A stretch of 64,000 bases of DNA from Sediminibacterium sp. FEMGT703S (lineage in GTDB: Bacteria > Bacteroidota > Bacteroidia > Chitinophagales > Chitinophagaceae). Positions 8,735 through 16,998 of the stretch are shown piece after piece. The translations under genes and the position numbers were made by a program. The notes beneath the pieces are model-generated. The model ran no database searches. It saw only the letters and a list, made by a program, of their open reading frames with translations, and was not told the origin of the DNA. Where the stretch lies: assembly GCA_002786355.1 (NCBI GenBank), contig PGCO01000002.1, forward strand, positions 434,001-498,000, in the 5' to 3' direction. Each line of letters begins with the position of its first letter. Position 1 is the first letter of the stretch.

Positions 8735-9898
8735 CTACAATTTAGGGCTATTTGGGGGATTATATCGTTGTAAAAAAGCAAAAATTGGCCCTATTGATAA
8801 AACCAACCATACCCATTCAAATTGAATCGTTTGAATCAATTGGCCAATTAATTGAATACTCAAAATAGTAATAAAGAATCCAATACTATTAACCATTGTT
8901 AAAATGCTCCCACGCAAATGCGCTGGTGCGTTTGCGGCAACTAAACTTGAAAACATAGGAGAATCTGCAACCACAAAAAATCCCCAACATAATAAATAAG
9001 CTAGAAAAACAATATTGGATGCAAAAGAAAAAAACAATGGAAAAGTTAAACAGCAAATAGCAGAAATAGCTACTGATATTTTTGCCATTTTATTTGCTCC
9101 AAATTGAACAGAAAGCAACCCACTAATGGCACAAGCTAGAGAACCAACACCAATGATTAAAAAAGATAAAAGCGCAATATTGACATTGTCCCCCTTTAAT
9201 TTTAAGGCGAGCATCATTGGAACAAAAGTCCAAAAAGCGTACAATTCCCACATATGGCCAAAATAACCAAATGCCGCTTTTCTTAATAATGGAAGCTGAA
9301 TCACTTCTTTCAAAACATGGATATTAACCTGACCTAATTGTTTACGATAAGGCCCATCTTTAACCAAGCCAACTAGCAACAAACCACCAAATACACTTAA
9401 TAAAGAAGTCCCATAAAAAATATATTTCCAAGAATAATCGAATGAGAAGAATTTAATTAAATGCGGGAAAGCAGTTCCTAATACTAAAGCTCCAACTAAA
9501 AAACCCAGCGATTTACCTAAGCCCTTTTCAAAATAATCAGCGGCTATCTTCATGCCAACAGGATAAATCCCTGCAAGAAAAAACCCAGTGAAAAATCTGG
9601 CAATCAATACTTGATTGGCTCCCATCCAATCCAATGTAACCAATCCGTTGAACAAGGAAGCCATCAAGGCAGAACATAGAAAAACAATGGATGGAGAAAA
9701 TTTATCTGCAAGGGCAAGTAAGGCAAATAACAGGGTACCTGAAATGAATCCAAATTGAACAGCACTAGTTAGCAAGACCCAAAAGTCTGGCGCAAACCCC
9801 TTATCTAGCGCCATTTCACTAGTCACCGCATTTCCTGCAAACCAAACCGAAGTGCAAGAAAACTGTGCAACAATGATGATGAATAAAATTCGATTCAT
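8735..9898 (-). CDS. Major facilitator superfamily transporter
   Basis: The 387-residue protein is hydrophobic throughout and gives about 12 membrane helices. The first contains the sequence FSCTSVWFAGNAV, and a short loop between helices 2 and 3 has LADKFSPSIVFL in the place of the MFS signature. A helix 4 segment, FTGFFLAGIYPVGMKIAADYF, resembles nitrate/cyanate-type or uncharacterised MFS branches. The substrate is unknown. It lies 19 nt upstream of the KefG-like gene on the same strand, so it is probably the first gene of the antiporter operon. Confidence 0.85.
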   Translation of the reverse strand: MNRILFIIIVAQFSCTSVWFAGNAVTSEMALDKGFAPDFWVLLTSAVQFGFISGTLLFALLALADKFSPSIVFLCSALMASLFNGLVTLDWMGANQVLIARFFTGFFLAGIYPVGMKIAADYFEKGLGKSLGFLVGALVLGTAFPHLIKFFSFDYSWKYIFYGTSLLSVFGGLLLVGLVKDGPYRKQLGQVNIHVLKEVIQLPLLRKAAFGYFGHMWELYAFWTFVPMMLALKLKGDNVNIALLSFLIIGVGSLACAISGLLSVQFGANKMAKISVAISAICCLTFPLFFSFASNIVFLAYLLCWGFFVVADSPMFSSLVAANAPAHLRGSILTMVNSIGFFITILSIQLIGQLIQTIQFEWVWLVLSIGPIFAFLQRYNPPNSPKL

Positions 9899-9986
9899 GT
9901 GGCAAAATATTCAAATAAATCAGTTGGTGAGCAAAAACACTCGCACGGCGCTAAACTTTTTTATAACTTGTTACAAATATTCAACT

Positions 9987-12752
9987 ATGCACAAACAATT
10001 GAAGGTTTTGATTTGCCTACTTGTTTTAGGCTTTTCTGCTCAAGCACAAAAAAAGCATCTTAGCCCAGAAGATTATGGTAAATGGCAAAGTCTAGGACAA
10101 ACAGAACTGTCTCCTGATGGAGCTTGGGTAGCCTATCAAATAATGGTACAGGAAGACAATGACAGTTTATATGTTGTGAATAGAGCTACCAATAAGGTTT
10201 ACAAATTGGCTTTTGCCAGTACCCCAGAATTTTCTAAAGACAATCAATGGTTAGCTTATAGAATTGGATTGCCTTTTAAAGAAGCAGAAAAATTAAGAGA
10301 CCAAGGCAAACCCATTGAATTTAAAATGGGCTTATTACATCTTTCTACAGGTAAAATTGAAACCATCTCTACAATCAGTCGGTTTGGTTTTTCAAAGAAT
10401 GGAAAAATGTTGGCAGCCTATTTAACGCCGCCAAAAGATAATAAGGATAAAGGAAGTGTACTTTTGTTAAAAAATCTTAGTGACGGAAGTACTAGAACTA
10501 TTGGTAATGTTACAGAATACGCATTTAATAAAAAAAGTGATTACTTATCCTATATAGTTGAGTCTGCAAATACAGCAGGCAACTCTGTAGAACTGTTTAA
10601 TTTAAATACCTATACCTTAAGGGTTGTAGCCAGCGACACTTTGAAATTTTCTAAATTAAATTGGTCAAAAGAAGGAGATGGATTTTCTTTTTTCAAAACA
10701 TTTAAGAAAGAAGATTTTGAAGAGGAAAATGCGCAGGTATATAGTTGTACCAATTTGAGCAATCCAACAATAACTGTTTTTGATCCATTAAAAACGATCA
10801 ATTTCCCTGTTGGAATGAGGGTATTCAATGGTTCTTCTTTAAGAATAAGTGACGATTTAAGTGCGGTGTTTTTTGGGATTAAAGAATGGACTAGTAAACC
10901 TAAAAAAGAAGATAAAAAATTAACCGATAGTTCAAAAACGAAGGCAGATAGTGTAAAAATGGCTGCCGCAAAATTGATGTCAAAATCGGATAATAAATTA
11001 GCCGATGTATGGCATTGGAAAGATGCAGAGATTCAACCACGTCAAAAAGTAACGTATATACAAGATAAAAATGCTAGCTATTTATCGGTTTGGAATACAG
11101 ACAAGAATCAATTTTATCAATTAGCTACTGAAGCATTTCCAAACGCTACACTCAGCGGTAATCAAAAAATGGCAGTTGTTGGAACAGATAAAAAATACAA
11201 ACCAGCTTTTAAAGAAGATTATGCCGATTATAGCTTAGTTAATACCAAAACGGGCGTAAGCAAATTATTATATACTCGCCTACAGGCTGGATTTTACACA
11301 GCCCCACAATCTTCGCCAGATGGCAAGTATTTGATTTATTTTAAGGATAAGAATTGGTTCACATACAATATAGCCACCGATCAAAACACCAATATTACTG
11401 GCACTATTAAAAGTAGTTTTTGGAATACCCGAGACGATCATCCAGCCACCAAGCCCCCATTTGGTTTAGGTGGATGGACAAAGGGCGATAAAGAAGTGTT
11501 ATTGTATGATGAATACAGTATTTGGGCAGTTAATCCTGATGGATCAAGCGCTCGTAAAATTGCCGATGGAGACAAAGAAGAAATTGCCTTCCGAGTTACA
11601 AGAGTTGAATTTGAAGAAACTTATTTAGACGATTCAAAGCCAATATATTTTTCGGCTTATGGAGACAAAACAAAAAAGTTTGGTTACTATCAATATGAGA
11701 ATGGCAAAACAACACAACTTTTATTTGAAGACTTACAAGTAAATCGTTTGGCAAAAGCGCTAGACAGCAATGTATTTAGTTACATTAAACAAGACTACGA
11801 CCGTTCTCCAGAATTGTATATCTCCGAAAATTTTACCAAAGAACAAAAAGCTGCTACTACGAATCCACAACAACAAAACTATTATTGGGGCAAGAGTAAA
11901 TTGATTTCATTCACCAATAAGTTGGGCAAAAAAATGCAAGGCGCTTTGTATTATCCTGCTAACTACGAACCTGGTAAACAATACCCCATGATTGTTTACA
12001 TGTACGAGATTTTATCTAATAACGTACATAATTATGTAGCCCCGAGCATCAGAAGAGCCTATAATACAACCAACTATACCACCAATGGCTATTTTGTTTT
12101 TCAACCAGATATCGTTTATGAAACCAATGACCCAGGAATAAGTGCAGTGAATTGCATTGTTCCGGGAGTAAAAGAAGTGATGAAAACAGGTATGATTGAT
12201 GCCAACAAAGTTGGGATCATGGGCCATAGCTGGGGAGCTTACCAAACTTCATTCTTGATTACCCAAACAGATATTTTTAAAGCTGCCATTGCAGGTGCTC
12301 CATTAACCGATTTAATTAGCATGTCATTGTCCATCTATTGGAATACAGGCACACCTGATCAGAAAATTTTCGAGACCAGTCAGGGTAGATTTGATGGCCC
12401 TTGGTATGAAAGAACAGAAGCCCATATTCGGAACTCTCCCATGTTTAGTGCGAGCAAAATAAAAGCACCGCTATTGGTTACATTTGGAGATAAAGATGGC
12501 GCAGTTGATTGGCACCAGGGAATAGAAATGTATGGTACAATGCGCAGAATGGAAAAACCTTTTGTGATGTTGGTGTATGCCGATGAAAACCACAATTTCA
12601 CCAAAAAAGAAAATCAAATAGATTATCAAAAAAGACAGAGAGAGTGGTTTGATCATTATTTATTAGGTAAGCCGGCCGAGAAATGGATTACAGATGGGGT
12701 TAGTTATGTAGATCGTATGAAAGAGAAAGAAAAAGAGGCGCCTAAAAATTAG
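9987..12752 (+). CDS. Secreted S9-family serine peptidase (prolyl oligopeptidase type)
   Basis: This exported serine peptidase has 921 residues from the ATG at 9987, which begins a clear signal peptide (MHKQLKVLICLLVLGFSAQA). An upstream GTG (9852) would place 45 unrelated residues before the signal and is rejected. The N-terminal two thirds are a beta-propeller with ELSPDG-type blades. The C-terminal alpha/beta hydrolase has the nucleophile elbow GHSWGAY (Ser748), Asp837 in GDKDGAVDW and His869 in DENHNF, so the triad is complete. It resembles the large Bacteroidota periplasmic peptidases related to dipeptidyl or acylaminoacyl peptidases. It is divergent from the MFS operon. Confidence 0.92.
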   Translation: MHKQLKVLICLLVLGFSAQAQKKHLSPEDYGKWQSLGQTELSPDGAWVAYQIMVQEDNDSLYVVNRATNKVYKLAFASTPEFSKDNQWLAYRIGLPFKEAEKLRDQGKPIEFKMGLLHLSTGKIETISTISRFGFSKNGKMLAAYLTPPKDNKDKGSVLLLKNLSDGSTRTIGNVTEYAFNKKSDYLSYIVESANTAGNSVELFNLNTYTLRVVASDTLKFSKLNWSKEGDGFSFFKTFKKEDFEEENAQVYSCTNLSNPTITVFDPLKTINFPVGMRVFNGSSLRISDDLSAVFFGIKEWTSKPKKEDKKLTDSSKTKADSVKMAAAKLMSKSDNKLADVWHWKDAEIQPRQKVTYIQDKNASYLSVWNTDKNQFYQLATEAFPNATLSGNQKMAVVGTDKKYKPAFKEDYADYSLVNTKTGVSKLLYTRLQAGFYTAPQSSPDGKYLIYFKDKNWFTYNIATDQNTNITGTIKSSFWNTRDDHPATKPPFGLGGWTKGDKEVLLYDEYSIWAVNPDGSSARKIADGDKEEIAFRVTRVEFEETYLDDSKPIYFSAYGDKTKKFGYYQYENGKTTQLLFEDLQVNRLAKALDSNVFSYIKQDYDRSPELYISENFTKEQKAATTNPQQQNYYWGKSKLISFTNKLGKKMQGALYYPANYEPGKQYPMIVYMYEILSNNVHNYVAPSIRRAYNTTNYTTNGYFVFQPDIVYETNDPGISAVNCIVPGVKEVMKTGMIDANKVGIMGHSWGAYQTSFLITQTDIFKAAIAGAPLTDLISMSLSIYWNTGTPDQKIFETSQGRFDGPWYERTEAHIRNSPMFSASKIKAPLLVTFGDKDGAVDWHQGIEMYGTMRRMEKPFVMLVYADENHNFTKKENQIDYQKRQREWFDHYLLGKPAEKWITDGVSYVDRMKEKEKEAPKN

Positions 12753-12791
12753 TTACAACCTGATAATATCATTCATCAACAATTGTAGCAA

Positions 12792-13484
12792 ATGAAAATT
12801 GATTCACTTGAACCATCCGTTTATTTGAATCCGTTAAAGCTGGCTTTTAACAAAGCAGCTAACAAGCAGAATGCTATTGGCATGAAAGCTTATATGCTGA
12901 ACCAGTTTGAGTTTTATGGTATAAAAACACCGCAAAGAGATGCAATAGTCAAATCATTTCTTAAGATTCATCGAGTTCAACACTACAATGAGTTAGAAAA
13001 GATAGTTCAATATATGTGGAGCCAAAACGAAAGAGAATGGCAATATGCCGCTATTGATGTATTGGCTTCACATATCAATTTATGGAAAGCATCTACCATT
13101 CAATTCATCCAATATTGTTTAACCCATAAAAGCTGGTGGGATATAGTAGATGGCATTGGGAGTGATTGGTTGCCTAAATACTTTTCTTTATTCCCCGAAA
13201 AACAGATTCCAATTACGCAGAAATGGAATCAATCGAATAATATTTGGTTGCAAAGAAGTAGTATCCTGTTTCAACGATCATATAAGAAGAATACCAACAC
13301 CCAATTATTATCCGAATACATTTTGAGGCATCAATCATCAAAAGAATTTTTCATTCAGAAAGCCATTGGATGGGCCTTAAGGGAGTACAGCAAAACGAAT
13401 CCAGCATGGGTGAAATCATTTGTAGAAAGCCAAGATTTAGCCCCATTGAGCAAGCGGGAAGCCTTGAAAAAAATAAATGGTTGA
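12792..13484 (+). CDS. DNA alkylation repair protein (AlkD-like HEAT-repeat glycosylase)
   Basis: The 230-residue all-helical protein matches the DNA_alkylation family. Signature segments are FYGIKTPQRDAIVKSF near residues 37-52, LEKIVQYMWSQNEREWQYAAIDVL near 73-96, and HKSWWDIVDGIGSDWL near residues 112-127. AlkD-type enzymes remove bulky or cationic N3/N7 alkyl bases without base flipping. The WWD motif and the C-terminal FFIQKAIGWALREYSK are family hallmarks. It lies between two S9 peptidase genes with short gaps (39 and 38 nt) and may be transcribed with them, though no functional tie is evident. Confidence 0.9.
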   Translation: MKIDSLEPSVYLNPLKLAFNKAANKQNAIGMKAYMLNQFEFYGIKTPQRDAIVKSFLKIHRVQHYNELEKIVQYMWSQNEREWQYAAIDVLASHINLWKASTIQFIQYCLTHKSWWDIVDGIGSDWLPKYFSLFPEKQIPITQKWNQSNNIWLQRSSILFQRSYKKNTNTQLLSEYILRHQSSKEFFIQKAIGWALREYSKTNPAWVKSFVESQDLAPLSKREALKKING

Positions 13485-13522
13485 TGTTTTTTTAATTTAA
13501 CTTGAAAGATAAAATTACTCCA

Positions 13523-15664
13523 ATGAAAAATATTTTTCTAACAACTTCTGCGCTATTGCTTTTAGTGGCTTGTAATCAAAATAGTGCTGAAACTGATTTT
13601 AAAAAAATTGAAGTGAAATACCCAATTGCACAAAAAGATAGTACGGTAAAAGATATTTATTTTGGCACTACTGTTGCCGACCCCTATCGTTGGATGGAAA
13701 ATGATACTTCAGCCCAAACCATCGCTTGGGTGAAAGCAGAAAATGAAGTTACGGATGCATATTTAGCTAGTATTCCTTTTTTACAATCGATACAATCAAG
13801 ATTAAAAGAGCTATGGAATTACGACAAATATTCTGCCCCTTTTAAAGAAGGTGATTACAATTACTATTCTAAAAAAACAGGGTTGCAAAATCAATCGGTC
13901 ATTTACCGTCAAAAAGAAGGACAAAAAGAACCAGAAGTATTTTTAGACCCCAATACATTTTCTGTTAATGGAACTACTTCATTGGCAGGCATGAATTTTT
14001 CTGCGGATGGATCCTTATGTGGATACCAAATTTCGGAAGGTGGTAGCGATTGGAGAAAACTCATCATTCTTAATGCTATTACCAAAGAACAAATTGGAGA
14101 CACTTTAATAGATATAAAATTTAGCAGTGTTGCATGGAAAAAAAATGAAGGTTTTTATTATAGCAGTTATGACAAACCAAAAGAAGGAAGTCAATTAGCC
14201 GGAAAAACCGATCGTCACAAATTATATTACCATCGCTTGGGCCAACCTCAAAGTGAAGACCAGCTTGTGTTTGGAGGAGATATTACTCCTAGAAGATATA
14301 TTGGAGCAAGTGTTTCTGAAAATGAAAAATGGCTATTCATATATGCAGCGAATAGTACTTATGGCAATGAAATGTATGTACAAGATCTTACTAAGCCCAA
14401 TGCACCTATCATTCCAATTGTTAAAGATATGGCTTCATCTGTAAATATTTTAGATGCAGATGACCAATATTTTTATATTCAAACAGACAAAGGAGCACCT
14501 AATAGTAAAGTAGTGATTGCACTATTAAACCAACCCCAATCTGAACATTGGATTGATTTAATACCTGAACAAAAAGAAGTGTTATCGGTCAATACTGGGG
14601 GTGGAAATTTCTTTTGTAGCTATTTAAAAGATGCTATTACCAAGGTATTACAATATGATATGAAGGGCAATAAAATAAGAGAAGTTGTATTGCCAGGTTT
14701 AGGCACAGCCAGTGGTTTTAGCGGGAAAAGAAAGGAGAAAACACTATTCTACAGTTTTAGCTCTTATACAACGCCTTCTACCATTTATAAAATGGATATT
14801 GCTAGTGGAAAAACAGAAGTGTACAAAAAACCAACACTACAATTCAATTCTGAAGAGTACGAATCTAAGCAAGTATTTTATCCTTCCAAAGACGGCACAA
14901 AAATTCCTATGATGATTACCCACAAAAAAGGAATCAAATTGGATGGAAATAACCCTACCCTCTTGTATGCTTATGGCGGTTTTAGTGTAAGCCTCACGCC
15001 TTATTTTAGCACCAGTGATATTATCTTACTAGAAAATGGGGGGATTTATGCAGTCGCTAATTTAAGAGGAGGCGGTGAATATGGAGAATCCTGGCATAAC
15101 CAAGGCATCAAAACCAAAAAACAAAATGTGTTTGATGATTTTATATACGCAGCTAAATACCTTACAGAAAACAAGTATACTAGTAAAGAAAAATTAGCCA
15201 TTCAAGGTGAATCGAATGGAGGTTTATTAGTTGGAGCAACCATTACGCAACAACCTGATATTTGTAAAGTGGCATTTCCTTTTGTGGGTGTGATGGACAT
15301 GTTGCGTTACCATAAATTTACTGCAGGTGCTGGTTGGGCTTATGATTATGGAACAGCAGAAGATTCAAAAGAGATGTTTGACTATTTAAAAAGCTATTCA
15401 CCCGTACACAATGTAAAAGAAGGCACAGCATATCCTGCAACCCTAATTATGACTGCCGACCACGATGATAGAGTGGTACCTGCACATTCTTTTAAATTTG
15501 CTGCTGAATTGCAAGAAAAACACAAGGGAGAAAACCCGGTATTAATCAGTGTTGAAACCAAAGCTGGTCATGGTGCTGGAATGTCTACCGAACAAATGAT
15601 CAAGTCTGAATCTAACAAATGGGCTTTTATGTTTTATAACCTTAAAGTGAGTCCAAAAAAATAA
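13523..15664 (+). CDS. Prolyl oligopeptidase, lipoprotein form (S9A)
   Basis: The protein has 713 residues from the ATG at 13523. It begins with a lipoprotein signal (MKNIFLTTSALLLLVAC), so it should be lipid-anchored in the envelope. An upstream TTG (13502) only adds charged residues and is rejected. The POP propeller opens with DPYRWMEND. The C-terminal hydrolase carries GESNGG (Ser564), the ADHDDRVVP acid motif near residue 648, and GHGAG (His683), giving a full triad. The enzyme cleaves short peptides after proline. It is a different S9 subfamily from the peptidase two genes upstream. Confidence 0.94.
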   Translation: MKNIFLTTSALLLLVACNQNSAETDFKKIEVKYPIAQKDSTVKDIYFGTTVADPYRWMENDTSAQTIAWVKAENEVTDAYLASIPFLQSIQSRLKELWNYDKYSAPFKEGDYNYYSKKTGLQNQSVIYRQKEGQKEPEVFLDPNTFSVNGTTSLAGMNFSADGSLCGYQISEGGSDWRKLIILNAITKEQIGDTLIDIKFSSVAWKKNEGFYYSSYDKPKEGSQLAGKTDRHKLYYHRLGQPQSEDQLVFGGDITPRRYIGASVSENEKWLFIYAANSTYGNEMYVQDLTKPNAPIIPIVKDMASSVNILDADDQYFYIQTDKGAPNSKVVIALLNQPQSEHWIDLIPEQKEVLSVNTGGGNFFCSYLKDAITKVLQYDMKGNKIREVVLPGLGTASGFSGKRKEKTLFYSFSSYTTPSTIYKMDIASGKTEVYKKPTLQFNSEEYESKQVFYPSKDGTKIPMMITHKKGIKLDGNNPTLLYAYGGFSVSLTPYFSTSDIILLENGGIYAVANLRGGGEYGESWHNQGIKTKKQNVFDDFIYAAKYLTENKYTSKEKLAIQGESNGGLLVGATITQQPDICKVAFPFVGVMDMLRYHKFTAGAGWAYDYGTAEDSKEMFDYLKSYSPVHNVKEGTAYPATLIMTADHDDRVVPAHSFKFAAELQEKHKGENPVLISVETKAGHGAGMSTEQMIKSESNKWAFMFYNLKVSPKK

Positions 15665-15690
15665 GTTCACCAGTACATGTATTCCATAAA

Positions 15691-15724
15691 AAAACCCTTG
15701 CAAGATTTATCCTGCAAGGGTTTT
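15691..15724. terminator. Bidirectional hairpin terminator
   Basis: A 12-bp inverted repeat (AAAACCCTTGCA / TGCAAGGGTTTT) with a 10-nt loop is rich in A on one side and T on the other. It sits between the stop codons of the prolyl oligopeptidase and the transaldolase genes, so it can end both transcripts. Confidence 0.85.
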
Positions 15725-15742
15725 TAATGAGTTGATATCAAA

Positions 15743-16393
15743 TTACATTTTCTTGGCGTCTTCTAAAAACTTAGCTAATCCAATATCCGTTAAAGGATGC
15801 TTTAACAAGCCAACTATAGAATCTAGTGGACAAGTGCAAATATCCGCACCTAATTCAGCAGCTTTGATAATATGTAAAGGGCTTCTGATAGAAGCGGCTA
15901 AAATTTCAGTTTTATAATCTTGAACATCAAAAATATGACGTAGTTGAGCAATCAATTCTAAACCATCCCAGCCACTATCATCTATACGGCCTAAGAAAGG
16001 AGAAATATAGGATGCACCAGCTTTTGCTGCTAAGATACCTTGACCAGCAGAAAACACCAATGTGCAATTGGTTCTGATTCCATTATCAGTAAACCACTTA
16101 ATTGCTTTAATACCATCTTTAATTACGGGAACTTTTACAACTATATTTGGATGTATAGCAGCTAGTTTCTTTCCCTCTTCTACCATGGTTTCAAAATCGG
16201 TTGAAAGCACTTCTGCACTCACATCTCCATCTACAAGTTCACAAATGGTTTTGTAATGTTGCGCAATAGCTTCTTCGCCCTTGATACCCTCTTTAGCCAT
16301 TAAAGAAGGGTTTGTAGTAACCCCATCTAAAATACCTAAGTCGTTTGCTTCTTTAATTTGGGCCAAGTTGCCAGTGTCAATGAAAAACTTCAT
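15743..16393 (-). CDS. Transaldolase / fructose-6-phosphate aldolase, TalC-Fsa type
   Basis: The 216-residue length fits the short subfamily. It begins [16 protein letters not shown] with the motif DGVTTNPSL at residues 23-31. The Schiff-base lysine is in VVKVPV (Lys87), and C-terminal segments [11 protein letters not shown] and [22 protein letters not shown] match TalC. It most likely works as a transaldolase in the non-oxidative pentose phosphate pathway; fructose-6-phosphate aldolase activity cannot be excluded from sequence. It has its own start just downstream of the SRP RNA on the same strand. Confidence 0.93.
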   Translation of the reverse strand: MKFFIDTGNLAQIKEANDLGILDGVTTNPSLMAKEGIKGEEAIAQHYKTICELVDGDVSAEVLSTDFETMVEEGKKLAAIHPNIVVKVPVIKDGIKAIKWFTDNGIRTNCTLVFSAGQGILAAKAGASYISPFLGRIDDSGWDGLELIAQLRHIFDVQDYKTEILAASIRSPLHIIKAAELGADICTCPLDSIVGLLKHPLTDIGLAKFLEDAKKM

Positions 16394-16412
16394 AATAGTA
16401 GAATTAAAAAAA

Positions 16413-16514
16413 ATATGGCAGGCTACTCACATCGCACCGCTCAACCGCTTATCCTTGCTGCATTCCTGCCCTGGGGAGGTTCAGCAGGAGCTGGTCGTGC
16501 AAGACCTGCCACAC
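16413..16514 (-). ncRNA. ffs: Signal recognition particle RNA (small bacterial type)
   Basis: Read on the minus strand this roughly 100-nt segment has the SRP domain IV loop (GGGCAGGAATGCAGCAAGG), comparable to the E. coli GGUCCGGAAGGAAGCAGCCAAGG. It also has a 3' part GTGCGATGTGAGTAGCCTGCCA like the 4.5S 3' arm. The ends pair through TGGCAGG (16505-16511) and CCTGCCA (16416-16422). A TACTTTTG promoter element at 16517-16524 sets the 5' end near 16512-16514. Exact ends are inferred. Confidence 0.93.
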
Positions 16515-16516
16515 CG

Positions 16517-16545
16517 CAAAAGTAAGGATTGAATCCTTACCTTTG
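16517..16545. promoter_or_regulatory. Divergent -7 elements built around a 19-nt palindrome
   Basis: The perfect inverted repeat GTAAGGATTGAATCCTTAC (16522-16540, 9-bp arms, one central base) supplies the TA of two opposed -7 elements. These are TACTTTTG on the minus strand (16517-16524) for the SRP RNA and TACCTTTG on the plus strand (16538-16545) for the FKBP gene at 16559. Confidence 0.6.
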
Positions 16546-16558
16546 AAAAAAAATATTT

Positions 16559-16993
16559 ATGGGCGTAGCAGATCAATTAGCACAGTTAAAAGCAGAGAAA
16601 GCAGCTGCCAATTTAAAAGAAGGGCAGGATTTTTTAGAAACCAATCAACAAAAACAAGGTGTCGTTGCATTGCCAAGTGGCCTTCAATACGAAATCATCA
16701 CAGAAGGTACTGGACCAAAACCAGCAGCACATAACGAAGTAACCTGTCATTACCACGGAACCCTTATCAATGGAACTATTTTTGATAGTTCTGTACAAAG
16801 AGGTCGCCCTGCTTCATTCCCGTTAAATATGGTTATTAAGGGTTGGACAGAGGGATTACAGCTGATGCCAACGGGAAGTAAATGGCGTTTCTTTATCCCA
16901 CCGCATTTGGGTTATGGCGATAGACAAGTGAGTGCACAAATTGGACCAAACAGTACCCTGATTTTTGAAGTTGAATTAATTAGCTTTATCTAA
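16559..16993 (+). CDS. FKBP-type peptidyl-prolyl cis-trans isomerase
   Basis: This 144-residue protein has a short helical N-terminus (residues 1-40) and a C-terminal FKBP domain. Domain landmarks are LPSGLQYEIITEGTG, VTCHYHGTLINGTIFDSS, FPLNMVIKGWTEGLQLMPTGSKWRFFIPPHLGYGD and a final STLIFEVELISF, which is the usual FKBP order with the catalytic aromatic pocket residues present. There is no signal peptide, so it is cytoplasmic, unlike the exported FklB/FkpA relatives. It catalyses proline isomerisation in folding. It converges on the ABC-F gene with only 5 nt between stops. Confidence 0.95.
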   Translation: MGVADQLAQLKAEKAAANLKEGQDFLETNQQKQGVVALPSGLQYEIITEGTGPKPAAHNEVTCHYHGTLINGTIFDSSVQRGRPASFPLNMVIKGWTEGLQLMPTGSKWRFFIPPHLGYGDRQVSAQIGPNSTLIFEVELISFI

Positions 16994-16998
16994 AATCA

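Noticed and set aside
8716..8781. Upstream TTG start for the KefG-like protein
   Set aside because: It overlaps the MFS 3' end, and its residues do not resemble the family N-terminus.
9852..9986. Upstream extension of the secreted S9 peptidase
   Set aside because: It would overlap the divergent MFS start and put 45 unrelated residues before a clean signal peptide.
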